This document shows, in pieces, positions 8,378 through 19,056 of a stretch of 64,000 bases of DNA. Origin of the DNA: Roseovarius litoreus (GTDB lineage: Bacteria > Pseudomonadota > Alphaproteobacteria > Rhodobacterales > Rhodobacteraceae); NCBI RefSeq assembly GCF_900142765.1, contig NZ_FRCB01000002.1, positions 427,914 to 491,913 of the forward strand, written 5' to 3'. The notes below the pieces were generated by a model. The model saw nothing but the letters and a program-made list of their open reading frames with translations, had not been told where the DNA came from and did no database searches. Position 1 is the first letter of the stretch; the number at the start of each line of letters is the position of its first letter. Position numbers and translations under genes: made by a program.

Positions 8378-8833
8378 TCAGCCAGCGTCGCCTTCTGTTA
8401 TCATGAGCCGCTCAAGCAAGCCTCGCATCCCATCCGGTATGGTGACCGGGCGGCTCGTCTCTCGGTCCACATATACGTGGACGAAGCGCCCTTGCGCAGA
8501 TGCGGTTTCGCTGTCGCTGCCGAATACGGCAAGTTCATAAGTCACGCTGGAATTGCCAAGACGGCCCACACGCAACCCGACCTCGATTGCTTCCGGGAAA
8601 GCCACGGGAGAAAAATAATTGCATTCGGAATGAGCCACCAGTCCGGTTACCGTGCTGCGCCGAATATCCAGAACACCGCCCCGGATCAGATACTCGTTCA
8701 CCGCCGTGTCGAAAAACGAATAATAAGCGACATTGTTAACGTGCAAATAGGCGTCATTATCCATCCACCGGGTAGTTATAGGGCAGAAATGGGCAAACGC
8801 GTCGCGGTGTTCGGGGATAGGACGATCGCTCAT
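8378..8833 (-). CDS. Acyl-CoA thioesterase, hotdog fold (4-hydroxybenzoyl-CoA thioesterase family)
   Basis: A 151-residue single-hotdog protein of the YbgC/4HBT type, which hydrolyses acyl-CoA thioesters in the cytoplasm. The N-terminal RWMDNDAYLHVNNVAYYSFFD stretch contains the family signature: the aspartate of WMDND and the HVNN turn that leads into the long hotdog helix. ATG 8833 is chosen because GGAG lies about 6 bases upstream; a TTG four codons earlier is less likely. It stands alone on the minus strand, convergent with the LysR gene. The physiological acyl group is not evident. Confidence 0.88.
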   Translation of the reverse strand: MSDRPIPEHRDAFAHFCPITTRWMDNDAYLHVNNVAYYSFFDTAVNEYLIRGGVLDIRRSTVTGLVAHSECNYFSPVAFPEAIEVGLRVGRLGNSSVTYELAVFGSDSETASAQGRFVHVYVDRETSRPVTIPDGMRGLLERLMITEGDAG

Positions 8834-9046
8834 CAATTGCTCCAAATCACTGCGTTTTCTACCAGTAGAGTCCGCATGTTATCACAGCATCACGGAATTG
8901 GTTGGACTGTCCAGAGAATCTGGTTGGTGGACAATCATCATGAAGCGATCAGAGCTGTATCGAGGTGCCAAGACGCAGCTTGGCTGCAATCCGTTTTGAC
9001 GTAGCCTGTGCAAAAAGTAGCACTGCTTGTTGAGTTATCCTTCGTC

Positions 9047-9187
9047 ATGGAGTTCACGCGCTGCTGCCATGGCAGAATGCGCTTCCCTCTGTCGCCGTGG
9101 AAGCTCAATGACTGGATGCATGAGAACGGCATCGAAATGCATTCTGAATATGCAGAGGGTTTCATATCAGCGCACGCCCTGACCTGA
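9047..9187 (+). pseudogene. Possible relic of an IS6-like transposase
   Basis: A 46-codon frame reads RMRFPLSPWKLNDWMHENGIEM in its middle, which resembles the conserved start of IS6-family transposases (a RYPLS...L..ER/HERGIE pattern). The frame stops soon afterwards and no DDE region follows. GCCTGTGCAAAAA upstream at about 9004-9016 vaguely recalls an IS6-type end. The match is short and judged by eye, so this is a weak call. Confidence 0.28.
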
Positions 9188-9333
9188 CAGTTTGATCGTG
9201 TCTGCGCTTGGTGCAACAGGCAATATAATCGCAAAACCCTTGCAAGGCTTAGGCAAAGGCCGGATCACCAAAGCCATGGCTCTGTCACCCCGATCGTTGC
9301 GCCGGTCGTCCGTGTGGTGTCTGCCGCTGCCGA

Positions 9334-9350
9334 CAGGGCAAGGTGCCCTG
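9334..9350 (-). terminator. Weak hairpin after ureG
   Basis: CAGGGCA and TGCCCTG form a 7-bp stem with a 3-base loop, 19 bases beyond the ureG stop codon in the direction of transcription. There is no T-run, so it would be at best a weak or factor-assisted terminator for the long minus-strand operon. Confidence 0.3.
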
Positions 9351-9368
9351 CCGCCACGCCACATGACG

Positions 9369-10013
9369 CTAATCCGCGGCACTCTGTGCGAGCGATGCCG
9401 TGTCCAGCCCGGATTGATGGAGGAGTTCATCCACCACGTCATCGACACCTGTTCCCTTGCGAAGAGATGTCATGAAAAACGGTCTGCCTCCGCGCATTGC
9501 CATTGCGTCGCGCTGCATCGCGTCAAGCGATGCGCCGACATGCGGGGCCAGATCGATTTTGTTGATGATGAGAATGTCGGATCGTGTCAGCGCCGGGCCA
9601 CCTTTGCGCGGAATGTCTTCGCCCGCGGCCACGTCGATCACATAGATCGTCAAATCGGCCAGTTCCGGGCTGAAGGTGGCGGACAGGTTGTCGCCGCCGG
9701 ATTCGATCAGGATGATATCGAGATCGGCATGCCGTGCCTGCATCTCGGCCACGGCCGCCAGATTGATCGAGGCATCCTCGCGGATCGCGGTATGCGGGCA
9801 ACCGCCGGTTTCGACCCCCAGCACCCGATCGGCGGGCAGGATCTGCATCCGCATCAGCGCCTCGGCATCTTCCTGTGTGTAGATATCGTTGGTGATGACC
9901 GCGATGGAAAAGCGCGTTTTCAGGGTCTCGGCAAGGCGCGCGGTGAGGGTTGTCTTGCCCGCGCCGACAGGGCCGCCGATCCCGATGCGCAGAGGGCCAT
10001 TGAGAGTGGTCAT
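9369..10013 (-). CDS. ureG: Urease accessory GTPase UreG
   Basis: A 214-residue SIMIBI-class GTPase that powers nickel delivery to urease. The P-loop [10 protein letters not shown] spans residues 13-22. The metal-binding C72-P73-H74 motif sits in [13 protein letters not shown]. The guanine-binding NKID is present near residue 160. The length equals the family norm. Its start overlaps the ureF stop codon by 4 bases (ATGA), so the two are translationally coupled. It is the last gene of the amide/urease block. Confidence 0.97.
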   Translation of the reverse strand: MTTLNGPLRIGIGGPVGAGKTTLTARLAETLKTRFSIAVITNDIYTQEDAEALMRMQILPADRVLGVETGGCPHTAIREDASINLAAVAEMQARHADLDIILIESGGDNLSATFSPELADLTIYVIDVAAGEDIPRKGGPALTRSDILIINKIDLAPHVGASLDAMQRDAMAMRGGRPFFMTSLRKGTGVDDVVDELLHQSGLDTASLAQSAAD

Positions 10014-10657
10014 GACTGAAAAAGCCTCGGTTGCTGGGTTTCGTGGAGCAGGGATGCGATATCCGACAGGAATGCATTGCTATATAGGTCGCGTGCCTCG
10101 GCCTCGGCTGTCTCTTGCGCGATCCGCTGGCAAAGGGGGGACAGGGCAGCGAGCACGGCTTGTCCTTCGGTCTGACCCAGTGGACATATCCGCACTGCCG
10201 CAAGGATTAGGTTCGAGGCAAAGCTCTGCAGATAAAGACCCGCCGCGTCATATCCGTCGATCCCTTGGAGTGCTGCCGCATGCCCCACCGCCACGGGCAG
10301 CACCACATCCGGCAGGGTCAGGCCCCAGACCGCATTGGTCGTGCGCACAAAGGCCGAGCCTTGCCGCTGCGCTTCGCGCTGTCGTTCCTGCGAGCAGGCA
10401 AAGGCGCGGACCTCGGCATCAAGCCTCAGGATATCCGCACATTCTTCGGCGCGATAGGCCCGCCAGAGAAACCCGGCGTCAGCCCGTCCCGAGCCGTGAT
10501 CAAGCACATCCTCCATCCAGAGCTGCAGGCTGCCCGCGTCATGCACCGCCCCTTGCGCCATCGCGGTTTCAAGCCCGTGCGAATACGCGAACCCTCCAAG
10601 CGGATAGCTTGGCGACAGCCATTGCGACAGCGTCAAGAGGCCGGGGTCAATGGGCAT
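10010..10657 (-). CDS. ureF: Urease accessory protein UreF
   Basis: A 215-residue all-helical protein that acts with UreD and UreG in urease activation, checking GTP-dependent metal loading. The hallmark [23 protein letters not shown] lies at the N-terminus. ATG 10657 is preferred over an in-frame start 18 codons earlier because it gives the family N-terminus and only an 11-base overlap with the end of ureE. The gene is coupled to ureG through an ATGA overlap. Confidence 0.95.
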   Translation of the reverse strand: MPIDPGLLTLSQWLSPSYPLGGFAYSHGLETAMAQGAVHDAGSLQLWMEDVLDHGSGRADAGFLWRAYRAEECADILRLDAEVRAFACSQERQREAQRQGSAFVRTTNAVWGLTLPDVVLPVAVGHAAALQGIDGYDAAGLYLQSFASNLILAAVRICPLGQTEGQAVLAALSPLCQRIAQETAEAEARDLYSNAFLSDIASLLHETQQPRLFQS

Positions 10658-11120
10658 GTGCGCTGGCCCCGTGGTCATGCCCGTGGGTGCGCCCGTGGCC
10701 ATATGCGCCACCTTCGGGCGTAAAGGGCGCGAGGGCCGGTTCCATCGTGGCGCCCAGATGCTCCAGCATATGAGCGATCACCGGATCGTTCTGGATCAAC
10801 AGGCGGCTCGCCTCGATCTGGCAGGGCGTGTGCCGGTTGCCGATATGCCAGGCGAGCCGTGGCAGAGCCGGGCCGGTGACGATCAGCACATCTTCGGCTG
10901 CGGCACGGACCACCACCCGGCTGCCATCCTCAAGCTCAAGCGCGTCGCCGTCATCCAACGAAGTGCTTTGCGCCAGATCGACGATGAAATCGCGCCCCTC
11001 ATCGGTGCTCAGACGTTTGCGGCGCAGAAAGCGCCCGTCGTAATCCAGCGTGCAGGTCTCGGCCGGTCCCGACCAATGGCCTTTCCGGAGCAGACGCTGT
11101 GCAATGGGAAGTGTCGACAT
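10647..11120 (-). CDS. ureE: Urease nickel metallochaperone UreE
   Basis: A 157-residue nickel carrier that hands Ni(II) to the UreDFG complex. It has the UreE N-terminal beta domain and a central metal-binding domain with conserved His in VAWHIGNRHTPCQ. The C-terminus is histidine-rich ([17 protein letters not shown]), a tail that binds extra nickel in many UreE proteins. It lies 9 bases downstream of ureC and overlaps ureF by 11 bases. Confidence 0.95.
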   Translation of the reverse strand: MSTLPIAQRLLRKGHWSGPAETCTLDYDGRFLRRKRLSTDEGRDFIVDLAQSTSLDDGDALELEDGSRVVVRAAAEDVLIVTGPALPRLAWHIGNRHTPCQIEASRLLIQNDPVIAHMLEHLGATMEPALAPFTPEGGAYGHGRTHGHDHGASAHAH

Positions 11121-11129
11121 CCGGGCCCC

Positions 11130-12889
<1,760 letters not shown>

Positions 12890-12890
<1 letters not shown>

Positions 12891-13195
12891 CAGAGATCTC
12901 CCATGACCTGTTGGTTGAAGCCGAAAATGCGCCGCGCGCCCGAGATCGGAATCAGGGTGACTTCGCGGCGCTGGCCCGGCTCGAAACGCACGGCGGTGCC
13001 TGCGGCGATGTCCAGACGCAGGCCGCGTGCCGCGTCCCGGTCGAAATCGAGGGCGGGGTTGGCTTCGGCGAAATGGTAATGGCTGCCCACCTGAACCGGC
13101 CGGTCGCCGGTATTGGCGACCATCAGCACGGTTTGCTCGGCGCCCGCGTTCAGCGTCAGATCGCCTTCGGCGGGGAACAACTCACCGGGGATCAT
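12890..13195 (-). CDS. ureB: Urease beta subunit
   Basis: A 101-residue structural subunit of the trimeric UreABC core. It starts [16 protein letters not shown], the standard UreB N-terminus, and contains [21 protein letters not shown] 13195 overlaps the stop codon of the small membrane gene upstream (ATGA), so translation is coupled. The length matches the family. Confidence 0.96.
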
Positions 13196-13377
13196 GCGGG
13201 CACCTTCCTGAGATCGCGCAGCAGCGTCAGAGCCAGCACCGCAGTCCATGTCAGAAGCAGCAGCAGCGCGGCAGGCAGCCATGACCGCATCGCATCATCG
13301 AGCACGATGGGCGCGATATCCGCCACGGCGGGCATCGTGGCGGCCAGAAGAACGAAGGGCAGAACAAGGGGCAGCAT
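13192..13377 (-). CDS. Small membrane protein encoded between ureA and ureB
   Basis: A 61-residue protein of unknown function. It begins with a hydrophobic signal-like segment ([19 protein letters not shown], about 1-19) and has a second helix at about 33-53 ending in a basic tail LRDLRK. GAAGGAG lies 8 bases before its ATG, and its stop codon overlaps the ureB start by 4 bases, so it is very probably translated. It could be a membrane-bound helper for urease assembly or nickel supply, but nothing in the sequence proves this. Confidence 0.75.
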   Translation of the reverse strand: MLPLVLPFVLLAATMPAVADIAPIVLDDAMRSWLPAALLLLLTWTAVLALTLLRDLRKVPA

Positions 13378-13402
13378 GGAAATGTCTCCTTCTTTGGCAG
13401 GA

Positions 13403-13705
13403 TCAGCGGATCGGATTATGAACGGTCACAAGCTTGGTGCCATCGGGAAAGGTGGCCTCCACCTGCACGTCGTGGATCATTTCGGGCACGCCCTCCATGC
13501 ATTGCTCGCGGGTGACGACCTGAGCGCCGGCTTCCATCATGTCGGCGACGCTGCGTCCGTCGCGCGCGCCCTCGACGACAGCATCGGTGATGAGCGCGAT
13601 CGCCTCGGGGTGGTTGAGCAGAACGCCGCGCGCAAGGCGCTTGCGGGCGACTTCGGCGGCCATGGCAATCAGCAACTTGTCTTTCTCTCGGGGCGTCAGG
13701 TTCAT
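13403..13705 (-). CDS. ureA: Urease gamma subunit
   Basis: A 100-residue structural subunit of urease. It starts [23 protein letters not shown] and contains [13 protein letters not shown] and the C-terminal [23 protein letters not shown], all standard for UreA. It follows ureD by 3 bases and precedes the small membrane gene. Confidence 0.97.
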   Translation of the reverse strand: MNLTPREKDKLLIAMAAEVARKRLARGVLLNHPEAIALITDAVVEGARDGRSVADMMEAGAQVVTREQCMEGVPEMIHDVQVEATFPDGTKLVTVHNPIR

Positions 13706-13708
13706 GGA

Positions 13709-14701
13709 TCACAATCTCCAGGAAATGGGCAGGGATGCATCGCTCAGCGCATCTAGGATCGGCAAAAGATGTTTGCGCAACTCAAATCCGTCCGGGCATA
13801 CCAGGCGCACGGTCAGGGTGGTTTCGTTCAGAAGTCCGGCCCCGCCTGTCGCGGGCAGATACGCGCGGACCTGGGCCAGACGGGCAGGGGCGTCGGGCGC
13901 CACATAAAGCAGGCTGGCCATGGCGGCGGCCCCGGCGGCTACCGCCGGGCGCGACAGCTGTGCCGCGATATCGCCCGACAGCCAAATGCCGTCCAGATAG
14001 AGAGGGCTGCCATCCCGCGTCACCTCGATCCGGTCGCGAAAGCTGCCTTGGTTCACCGCCTCGCCCATCAGGGCGCGTCCGAAAATGACCGGCTCGACCA
14101 TCAGCAGCCGCGCCTCCGCGTCCAGATCGATGCTCAGCCGGCGGTCGATTGCGCAGCCGTCAAAAAGGATCAACTCCTGTGGAAGCCAATGCAGCAGGGC
14201 GTTCTTGGCAACGCTGAGCCGCGTGCGCACATGCGCCGTTTCACCCGGCAAAGCCCGATAGGCGCGTTCCGCCGCCTGTGTCGTCAAGCTGAGCCGGGTT
14301 CCTTCTCCGGCATGAGCCGTCAGCTGGAACCGGTCGCCTCCCGCAAGCCCGCCTGCCGTGTTCACGACGATGCACTCAAGCTGATCGCGGGTTCGGGGAA
14401 ACACCGCCTTGAACGCACCGGACTGGCGCAAGCCATCGATCGCGCTGCGCCCGCCTACATGCTTTGACGACAGGACGATTTCGCCGCGCGCACGAGGTTG
14501 CAACGATCCGCGAAGATTTGAGGGCTGCAGGGTTATGGCGATGCTCCGCGCAAGGTGTTGTGCGTCATCTTCACCATGCGGCGGCGGCGGGCGAGAGGCG
14601 CGCTGGTCATTGGGTATCGTTTTGAGTGGGTGATGCTCAGTAATTAGGCGACGTGCATCAAAAATACCCGTTTTATAATCGCTGTAGTGGTGTGCGATCA
14701 T
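13709..14701 (-). CDS. ureD: Urease accessory protein UreD, start uncertain
   Basis: UreD/UreH scaffolds UreF-UreG on apo-urease during nickel insertion. The core begins near QPRARGEIVLSSKHVGGRSAIDGLRQSGAFK and includes VVNTAGGLAGGDRFQL, both family hallmarks. The longest frame gives 330 residues, while UreD is usually about 270. The first 60-odd residues are proline- and charge-rich with no family similarity, so an internal TTG at 14503 may be the true start (264 residues). It is the first gene of the ure part and follows fmdB by about 90 bases. Confidence 0.9.
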   Translation of the reverse strand: MIAHHYSDYKTGIFDARRLITEHHPLKTIPNDQRASRPPPPHGEDDAQHLARSIAITLQPSNLRGSLQPRARGEIVLSSKHVGGRSAIDGLRQSGAFKAVFPRTRDQLECIVVNTAGGLAGGDRFQLTAHAGEGTRLSLTTQAAERAYRALPGETAHVRTRLSVAKNALLHWLPQELILFDGCAIDRRLSIDLDAEARLLMVEPVIFGRALMGEAVNQGSFRDRIEVTRDGSPLYLDGIWLSGDIAAQLSRPAVAAGAAAMASLLYVAPDAPARLAQVRAYLPATGGAGLLNETTLTVRLVCPDGFELRKHLLPILDALSDASLPISWRL

Positions 14702-14790
14702 CGGGGTCGCGATAGTGACGGGGGCGGGCGCCGCACGCTCCCGACCCCGTCTGGCCGACGCTGTTGCGACACAGCGTGGCGCAACCCGGT

Positions 14791-15123
14791 CTAGTGCGAA
14801 ATCATCCAGGGGCGCTTAGTCGGAAAGCTTTTCGATCCGTCCGGCCGATAGAGCGTTTTCGAATTCTTCTTTTTCGCGGATCCGCCGCAGCACCCGCAGC
14901 CCGGACCATGAGAGGACCGCTTGGGGCTATCGGCCGAGCGCTCGTTCGTTTCATGCGCGCGTCTGGTGCCGCTGGACAGGGTGGCCAGTCTTGGCACGGA
15001 CAGAAGAACGCGCGGCGATGTCGCGCCGCAATCCGGGCAGTCGCAGGGATCGGAAAACCGGCTGATCGGGGCGATTTCCTCGAACGGGCCGCAGGCATCG
15101 CACATATATTCGTAAAGGGGCAC
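14791..15123 (-). CDS. fmdB: FmdB family zinc ribbon protein
   Basis: A 110-residue protein of the FmdB family, linked to regulation of formamidase operons. It starts with GTG 15123 (MPLYEYMCDACGPFEEI) after a GAGGAGAG ribosome-binding site. The zinc ribbon uses CDACG at about 8-12 and CDCPDCG at about 27-33. The middle contains GPGCGCCGG, an extra cysteine cluster. It lies directly downstream of formamidase, the same order as the Methylophilus fmd operon. Confidence 0.9.
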   Translation of the reverse strand: MPLYEYMCDACGPFEEIAPISRFSDPCDCPDCGATSPRVLLSVPRLATLSSGTRRAHETNERSADSPKRSSHGPGCGCCGGSAKKKNSKTLYRPDGSKSFPTKRPWMISH

Positions 15124-15146
15124 GTCATCTCTCCTCAGGCTATATG

Positions 15147-15168
15147 GCCGGCCCTGTCAGGGGCCGGC
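15147..15168. other. Hairpin between fmdA and fmdB
   Basis: GCCGGCCC and GGGCCGGC form an 8-bp GC stem with a 6-base loop. On the minus strand, where the operon is read, no T-run follows, so it is likely an RNA-stability or partial attenuation element. On the plus strand it is followed by a T-rich stretch, but no plus-strand gene ends here. Confidence 0.45.
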
Positions 15169-15187
15169 TTTGGTTTTCGGGATGCGT

Positions 15188-16417
15188 TCAGAGATCCGGG
15201 GCGAGCGGAATATCGATGCTACCGTCGAGATATTTCGTCGGCCCGTTCGCGTTCGGCATCATGTCCCATTCGAAGATATCGTTGGGCAGCCAGAGCGTGG
15301 CGCAGGCATTGGGAATGTCCACCACCCCCGAAATATGCCCCTGTACCGGTGCGGTGCCAAGGATCGCGTAGGCCTGTGCGCCGGTATATCCGAATTTCTT
15401 GAGATATTCGATCGCATTGAGACAGGCCTGCCGATAGGCGACATGCACGTCGAGGTAATGCTGTTCACCGCTTTCATCGACGCTGATGCCTTCGAAGATC
15501 AGGTAGTCGTCGTATTTCGGCGTGATCGGCGACGGCCGGAAAATCGGGTTCTTCACCCCGTATTTGGACATGCCGTCCTTGATCAGCTCGACTTTCAAAT
15601 GCAGCCAGCCCGCCATTTCGATGGCGCCGCAGAAGGTGATCTCGCCGTCGCCCTGGCTGAAATGCAGATCGCCCATCGAAAGGCCCGCGCCGTCCACATA
15701 GACCGGGAAATAGATCTTGCAGCCCCGGCTGAGGTCCTTGATGTCGCAATTGCCGCCATGTTCGCGCGGCGGCACGGTGCGGGCAGCTTCGGCAGCGGCC
15801 TTGTCGCGCGCCTCGCCCTTCATGGCCCCCATATGGGCGGCCTGGGTGTTGGGCAGGGCGGCCAGCGGCGGGACGCGCTCGGGATTGGTGTTGAACAGCT
15901 TGGTTTCACGGCTGTTCCACATGTCCAGCATCTTGCGGTCGGGCAGACAGCCGATCAGACCCGGATGGATCAGGCCCGCATATTTGACGCCCGGCACGTG
16001 GCGTGACTTGGTGAACATGCCGTCGAAATCCCAGATGGATTTCTGTGCTTCGGGGAAATGCTCGGTCAGGAAACCGCCACCGTTCTTTTTCGAGAAAAAG
16101 CCGTTGAACCCCCAGAGCATCTCTTCCTTGGCGCCGATATCAAGAATGTCGACCACCAGCAGGTCACCCGGCTCGGCCCCTTTGACGCCGATCGGGCCGG
16201 AGAGGTAATGCACCTGTTCCAGTTCCACGTCGCGCACGTCCGAGGCGTCGTCGTTGTTCTTGATCTGACCGCCCGTCCAGTCATAGGTCTCGATCTTGAA
16301 ATCGTCGCCGGGTTCGACCCAGACATTTATCGGAATGTCCGGATGCCAGCGGTTATGCACATTTTCATTGGTGTGCGGATCTTCCGACAGATTGACTGAG
16401 ATCAGAGTGTTGGACAT
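15188..16417 (-). CDS. fmdA: Formamidase (acetamidase/formamidase family)
   Basis: A 409-residue cytoplasmic amidase that hydrolyses formamide to formate and ammonia; related enzymes accept acetamide. The start MSNTLISVNLSEDPHTNENVHNRWHPD, the GDLLVVDIL motif, HPGLIGCLPD and GGNCDIKDLSRG all match FmdA proteins, and the length is the family norm. It sits between the amide-urea transporter genes and fmdB, as in Methylophilus methylotrophus. That context supports formamide or short aliphatic amides as the physiological substrates. Confidence 0.95.
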   Translation of the reverse strand: MSNTLISVNLSEDPHTNENVHNRWHPDIPINVWVEPGDDFKIETYDWTGGQIKNNDDASDVRDVELEQVHYLSGPIGVKGAEPGDLLVVDILDIGAKEEMLWGFNGFFSKKNGGGFLTEHFPEAQKSIWDFDGMFTKSRHVPGVKYAGLIHPGLIGCLPDRKMLDMWNSRETKLFNTNPERVPPLAALPNTQAAHMGAMKGEARDKAAAEAARTVPPREHGGNCDIKDLSRGCKIYFPVYVDGAGLSMGDLHFSQGDGEITFCGAIEMAGWLHLKVELIKDGMSKYGVKNPIFRPSPITPKYDDYLIFEGISVDESGEQHYLDVHVAYRQACLNAIEYLKKFGYTGAQAYAILGTAPVQGHISGVVDIPNACATLWLPNDIFEWDMMPNANGPTKYLDGSIDIPLAPDL

Positions 16418-16443
16418 GGGTATCTCCCTGTATTGCTTGGGTT

Positions 16444-17133
16444 TTAGACAGATAGGAATTTCGAGACCTTGGCCTCGTCGATGCCCGCGCGGGGGCTGTC
16501 ATGGACGAAATTGCCGTTTTCGATCACCACCACACGGTCGGCCACGTCCAGCGCAAAACTCAGCACCTGTTCGGAAACGACGATCGACAGCCCCTTGTTG
16601 TCGCGGATCTGGCGCAGGGTTCGGGCCATTTCGCGGATGATCGATGGCTGGATGCCCTCGGTCGGCTCGTCGAGCAGCAGGACCTTGGGGTTCGAGGCCA
16701 GCGCCCGGGCAATGGCCAATTGCTGTTGCTGGCCACCGGACAGGTTGCCGCCGCGCCGGTTCTTCATTTCCAAAAGCACAGGAAAAAGCTCGTAGATTTC
16801 CTCGGGCACGGTTTTCTGACCAGTCACGGTCAACCCGGTCTCCACGTTTTCCTGTACGGTCATCGCTGAAAAGATCATCCGCCCTTGCGGGACATAGGCG
16901 ATGCCACGCGCCACGCGCTGGTGCGATTTGAGGCCGGTCACGGGCGTGTCGCTCACGGTGATGGTGCCGCTTTTTTCAGGCACGATCCCCATCAGGGTCT
17001 TCATCAGCGTGGTCTTGCCCATGCCGTTTCGGCCCATGATCGCGACGATCTCGCCGGGTTCGACCTTGAAGTCGATCCCGTGCAATACTTCGCTGGCCCC
17101 ATAGGCGGCGCGCAAGTCTTGAATGTTCAGCAT
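16444..17133 (-). CDS. urtE: Amide/urea ABC transporter ATPase UrtE
   Basis: A 229-residue ATPase of the branched-chain amino acid/urea (HAAT) class, LivF-like. It has Walker A GRNGMGKTT (about 34-42), signature LSGGQQQQLAIARAL, Walker B VLLLDEPTEG and an H-loop region replaced by VVSEQ, as usual in LivF/UrtE. It is the second ATPase of the transporter and lies 12 bases after urtD. Together with formamidase downstream it is probably an importer for short amides or urea. Confidence 0.93.
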   Translation of the reverse strand: MLNIQDLRAAYGASEVLHGIDFKVEPGEIVAIMGRNGMGKTTLMKTLMGIVPEKSGTITVSDTPVTGLKSHQRVARGIAYVPQGRMIFSAMTVQENVETGLTVTGQKTVPEEIYELFPVLLEMKNRRGGNLSGGQQQQLAIARALASNPKVLLLDEPTEGIQPSIIREMARTLRQIRDNKGLSIVVSEQVLSFALDVADRVVVIENGNFVHDSPRAGIDEAKVSKFLSV

Positions 17134-17145
17134 GACGGTATCCCT

Positions 17146-17895
17146 TCAGTGGCCCAGATAGACTTCAATGACTTTGGGGTCGCTCTGCACGCGTTCCATG
17201 GACCCCTCCGACAGGGTCTTGCCCTGATGCAGAACCGTCACGCGCGTGGCGATATCGGCGACAAATCCCATGTCGTGCTCGATCACGATGACGGAGCGGT
17301 CTTCGATGATCCGTTTCAGCAGCTCGGCCGTTTTCTTGCGTTCGGCGACCGACATGCCGGCAACAGGCTCGTCCAGCATCAGAAGTTCCGGGTCCTGGAT
17401 CAGCAGCATCCCGATCTCCAGCCATTGTTTCTGGCCATGACTGAGGAACGCGGCCTTTTCCTCCAGCAGATCTTCGAGAAAGATGGTCTCGGCGATCTCC
17501 TGAATGCGGTCGCGCACCTTGTCGTCGCGTCGGAACGCCAGAGCCCCGAAGACGCCGTGACCCTTTGGATAGCTCAGCTCGAGGTTTTCGAAGACGGTCA
17601 GATCCTCGTAGACGGAAGGGGTCTGGAATTTCCGCCCGACGCCGGCATGAACGATCTGGTCCTCGCGCATGGTCAGCAATTCCTTGTCCTTGAACGTCAC
17701 GCTGCCGCTGGTGGCGCGCGTGCGTCCGCAGATCAGATCGAGCACCGTGGTCTTTCCCGCGCCGTTCGGGCCGATGATGACGCGGCATTCGTTGGGTTCG
17801 ACGTAAAAGCTCAGATCATCCACCGCCTTGAACCCGTCGAAGGACACGGTCAGCCCCTCGACCTTTAGGATGAAGCGTTCGTTGGGCACATTCAT
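17146..17895 (-). CDS. urtD: Amide/urea ABC transporter ATPase UrtD
   Basis: A 249-residue LivG-like ATPase. It shows Walker A GPNGAGKTT, signature LSHGQKQWLEIGMLL, Walker B LLMLDEPVAGM and the switch histidine in VIEHDMGFV. The LSHGQKQWLEIGM signature is characteristic of UrtD rather than LivG. It pairs with UrtE to power the importer. Confidence 0.94.
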   Translation of the reverse strand: MNVPNERFILKVEGLTVSFDGFKAVDDLSFYVEPNECRVIIGPNGAGKTTVLDLICGRTRATSGSVTFKDKELLTMREDQIVHAGVGRKFQTPSVYEDLTVFENLELSYPKGHGVFGALAFRRDDKVRDRIQEIAETIFLEDLLEEKAAFLSHGQKQWLEIGMLLIQDPELLMLDEPVAGMSVAERKKTAELLKRIIEDRSVIVIEHDMGFVADIATRVTVLHQGKTLSEGSMERVQSDPKVIEVYLGH

Positions 17896-17922
17896 CTGTC
17901 GTTTCCTTCTGGATCGATGGGC

Positions 17923-19044
17923 CTATTCGGCCGGGGTGCTTTGGCTGGCGGATTTCGGTGCGCCGCGCGGTGCGAACAGAGCCTTCAGGCGTGGCTCGAT
18001 ATGCTGGCTCCAGATGCCGGCCAGCCCATTCGGAAACAGCATGACGACGGCGATGAACAGTCCTCCAAGACCCAGAAGCCACAGCTCGGGAAAGCTTTCC
18101 GAGAACGAGGTTTTGGCCCAGTTGACCAGCAACGCGCCGTAGACCGCTCCGAGGATCGAAAGACGCCCCCCGACCGCGCAGAAGATCACCATTTCGATCG
18201 AGGGCACGATCCCCACCAGCGTGGGCGACATGAAGCCCACCTGCAGCGTGAACATTGCGCCGCCAATCCCTGCGAAGGCCGCGCCAAGGCAGAAGATGAA
18301 GATCTTGAAGCCGGCCACGTCATAGCCCGAGAACCGCACGCGATCTTCCTGGTCGCGCATTGCGATCAGCAGCCGGCCCAGCTTGGACTTGCGCACGAAT
18401 TGCGCGATGAACAGAACCACGAAGAGCAGCGCGCCATTGACGAAATAGAGCACCTCCTTGGCCTCGTCGGTGCGGATGTCCCAGCCCAACAGCGTGCGCA
18501 GGTCTGTGATGCCGTTGACGCCCCCGGTATAGCCCTGCTGCCCGATGATGAGGATGGTCAGGATCGCCGCGAAAGCCTGTGTGATGATCGCGAAATACAC
18601 GCCCCCAACGCGCCGCTTGAACATGGCGACCCCGATGATGAAGGCAAAAAAGACCGGCACCGCGACCACCGCGAAAAGCGAAAAGGCGAGGCTATGGAAG
18701 GGTTGCCACCAGATCGGCAACTCGGTCAGCTGGTTCCAGTCCATGAAATCCGGGATGCCCGGGGTGGACTGGATCGAGGTGTTCTCTGGCGTCGATGCCT
18801 CGAGCTTGAGGAACATTGCCATGCAATATCCGCCAAGCCCGAAGAAAACGCCCTGTCCGAGGCTCAGGATGCCGCCTGCGCCCCAGCACAGCACAAGGCC
18901 GACCGCGACGAAGGCATAGGTGAGATATTTGCCGAAGAGGTTGAGGCGGAAGCTGTCCAGCGCCATCGGCAGGGCAATGAAGATGATCAGCGCGAGAATG
19001 GCGAAACCGATCAGTTCCGAACGCGACAGGAAGGTGGATTTCAT
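17923..19044 (-). CDS. urtC: Amide/urea ABC transporter permease UrtC
   Basis: A 373-residue LivM-like inner-membrane permease with about nine to ten helices. The motifs LCWGAGGILSLGQGVFFGLGGYCMAMFL and GQQGYTGGVNGITDL are typical of UrtC. It lies 12 bases after urtB, in the same operon. Confidence 0.94.
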   Translation of the reverse strand: MKSTFLSRSELIGFAILALIIFIALPMALDSFRLNLFGKYLTYAFVAVGLVLCWGAGGILSLGQGVFFGLGGYCMAMFLKLEASTPENTSIQSTPGIPDFMDWNQLTELPIWWQPFHSLAFSLFAVVAVPVFFAFIIGVAMFKRRVGGVYFAIITQAFAAILTILIIGQQGYTGGVNGITDLRTLLGWDIRTDEAKEVLYFVNGALLFVVLFIAQFVRKSKLGRLLIAMRDQEDRVRFSGYDVAGFKIFIFCLGAAFAGIGGAMFTLQVGFMSPTLVGIVPSIEMVIFCAVGGRLSILGAVYGALLVNWAKTSFSESFPELWLLGLGGLFIAVVMLFPNGLAGIWSQHIEPRLKALFAPRGAPKSASQSTPAE

Positions 19045-19056
19045 GACCGTGTCTCC

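Larger units (their letters stand above)
8846..9368. other. Gene-poor interval of about 520 bases
   Basis: Between the thioesterase start and the end of ureG I find no convincing intact gene. It should hold the thioesterase promoter and the 3' end of the urease transcript. A TGGACTGTCCA palindrome and a nearby TTGGTGGACAAT repeat lie around 8902-8938. A short frame at 9047-9187 resembles a transposase fragment. A 7-bp stem at 9334-9350 follows ureG. Confidence 0.5.

Noticed and set aside
8294..9004. Plus-strand frame opposite the thioesterase
   Set aside because: The thioesterase on the minus strand carries clear hotdog motifs; the plus frame has none.
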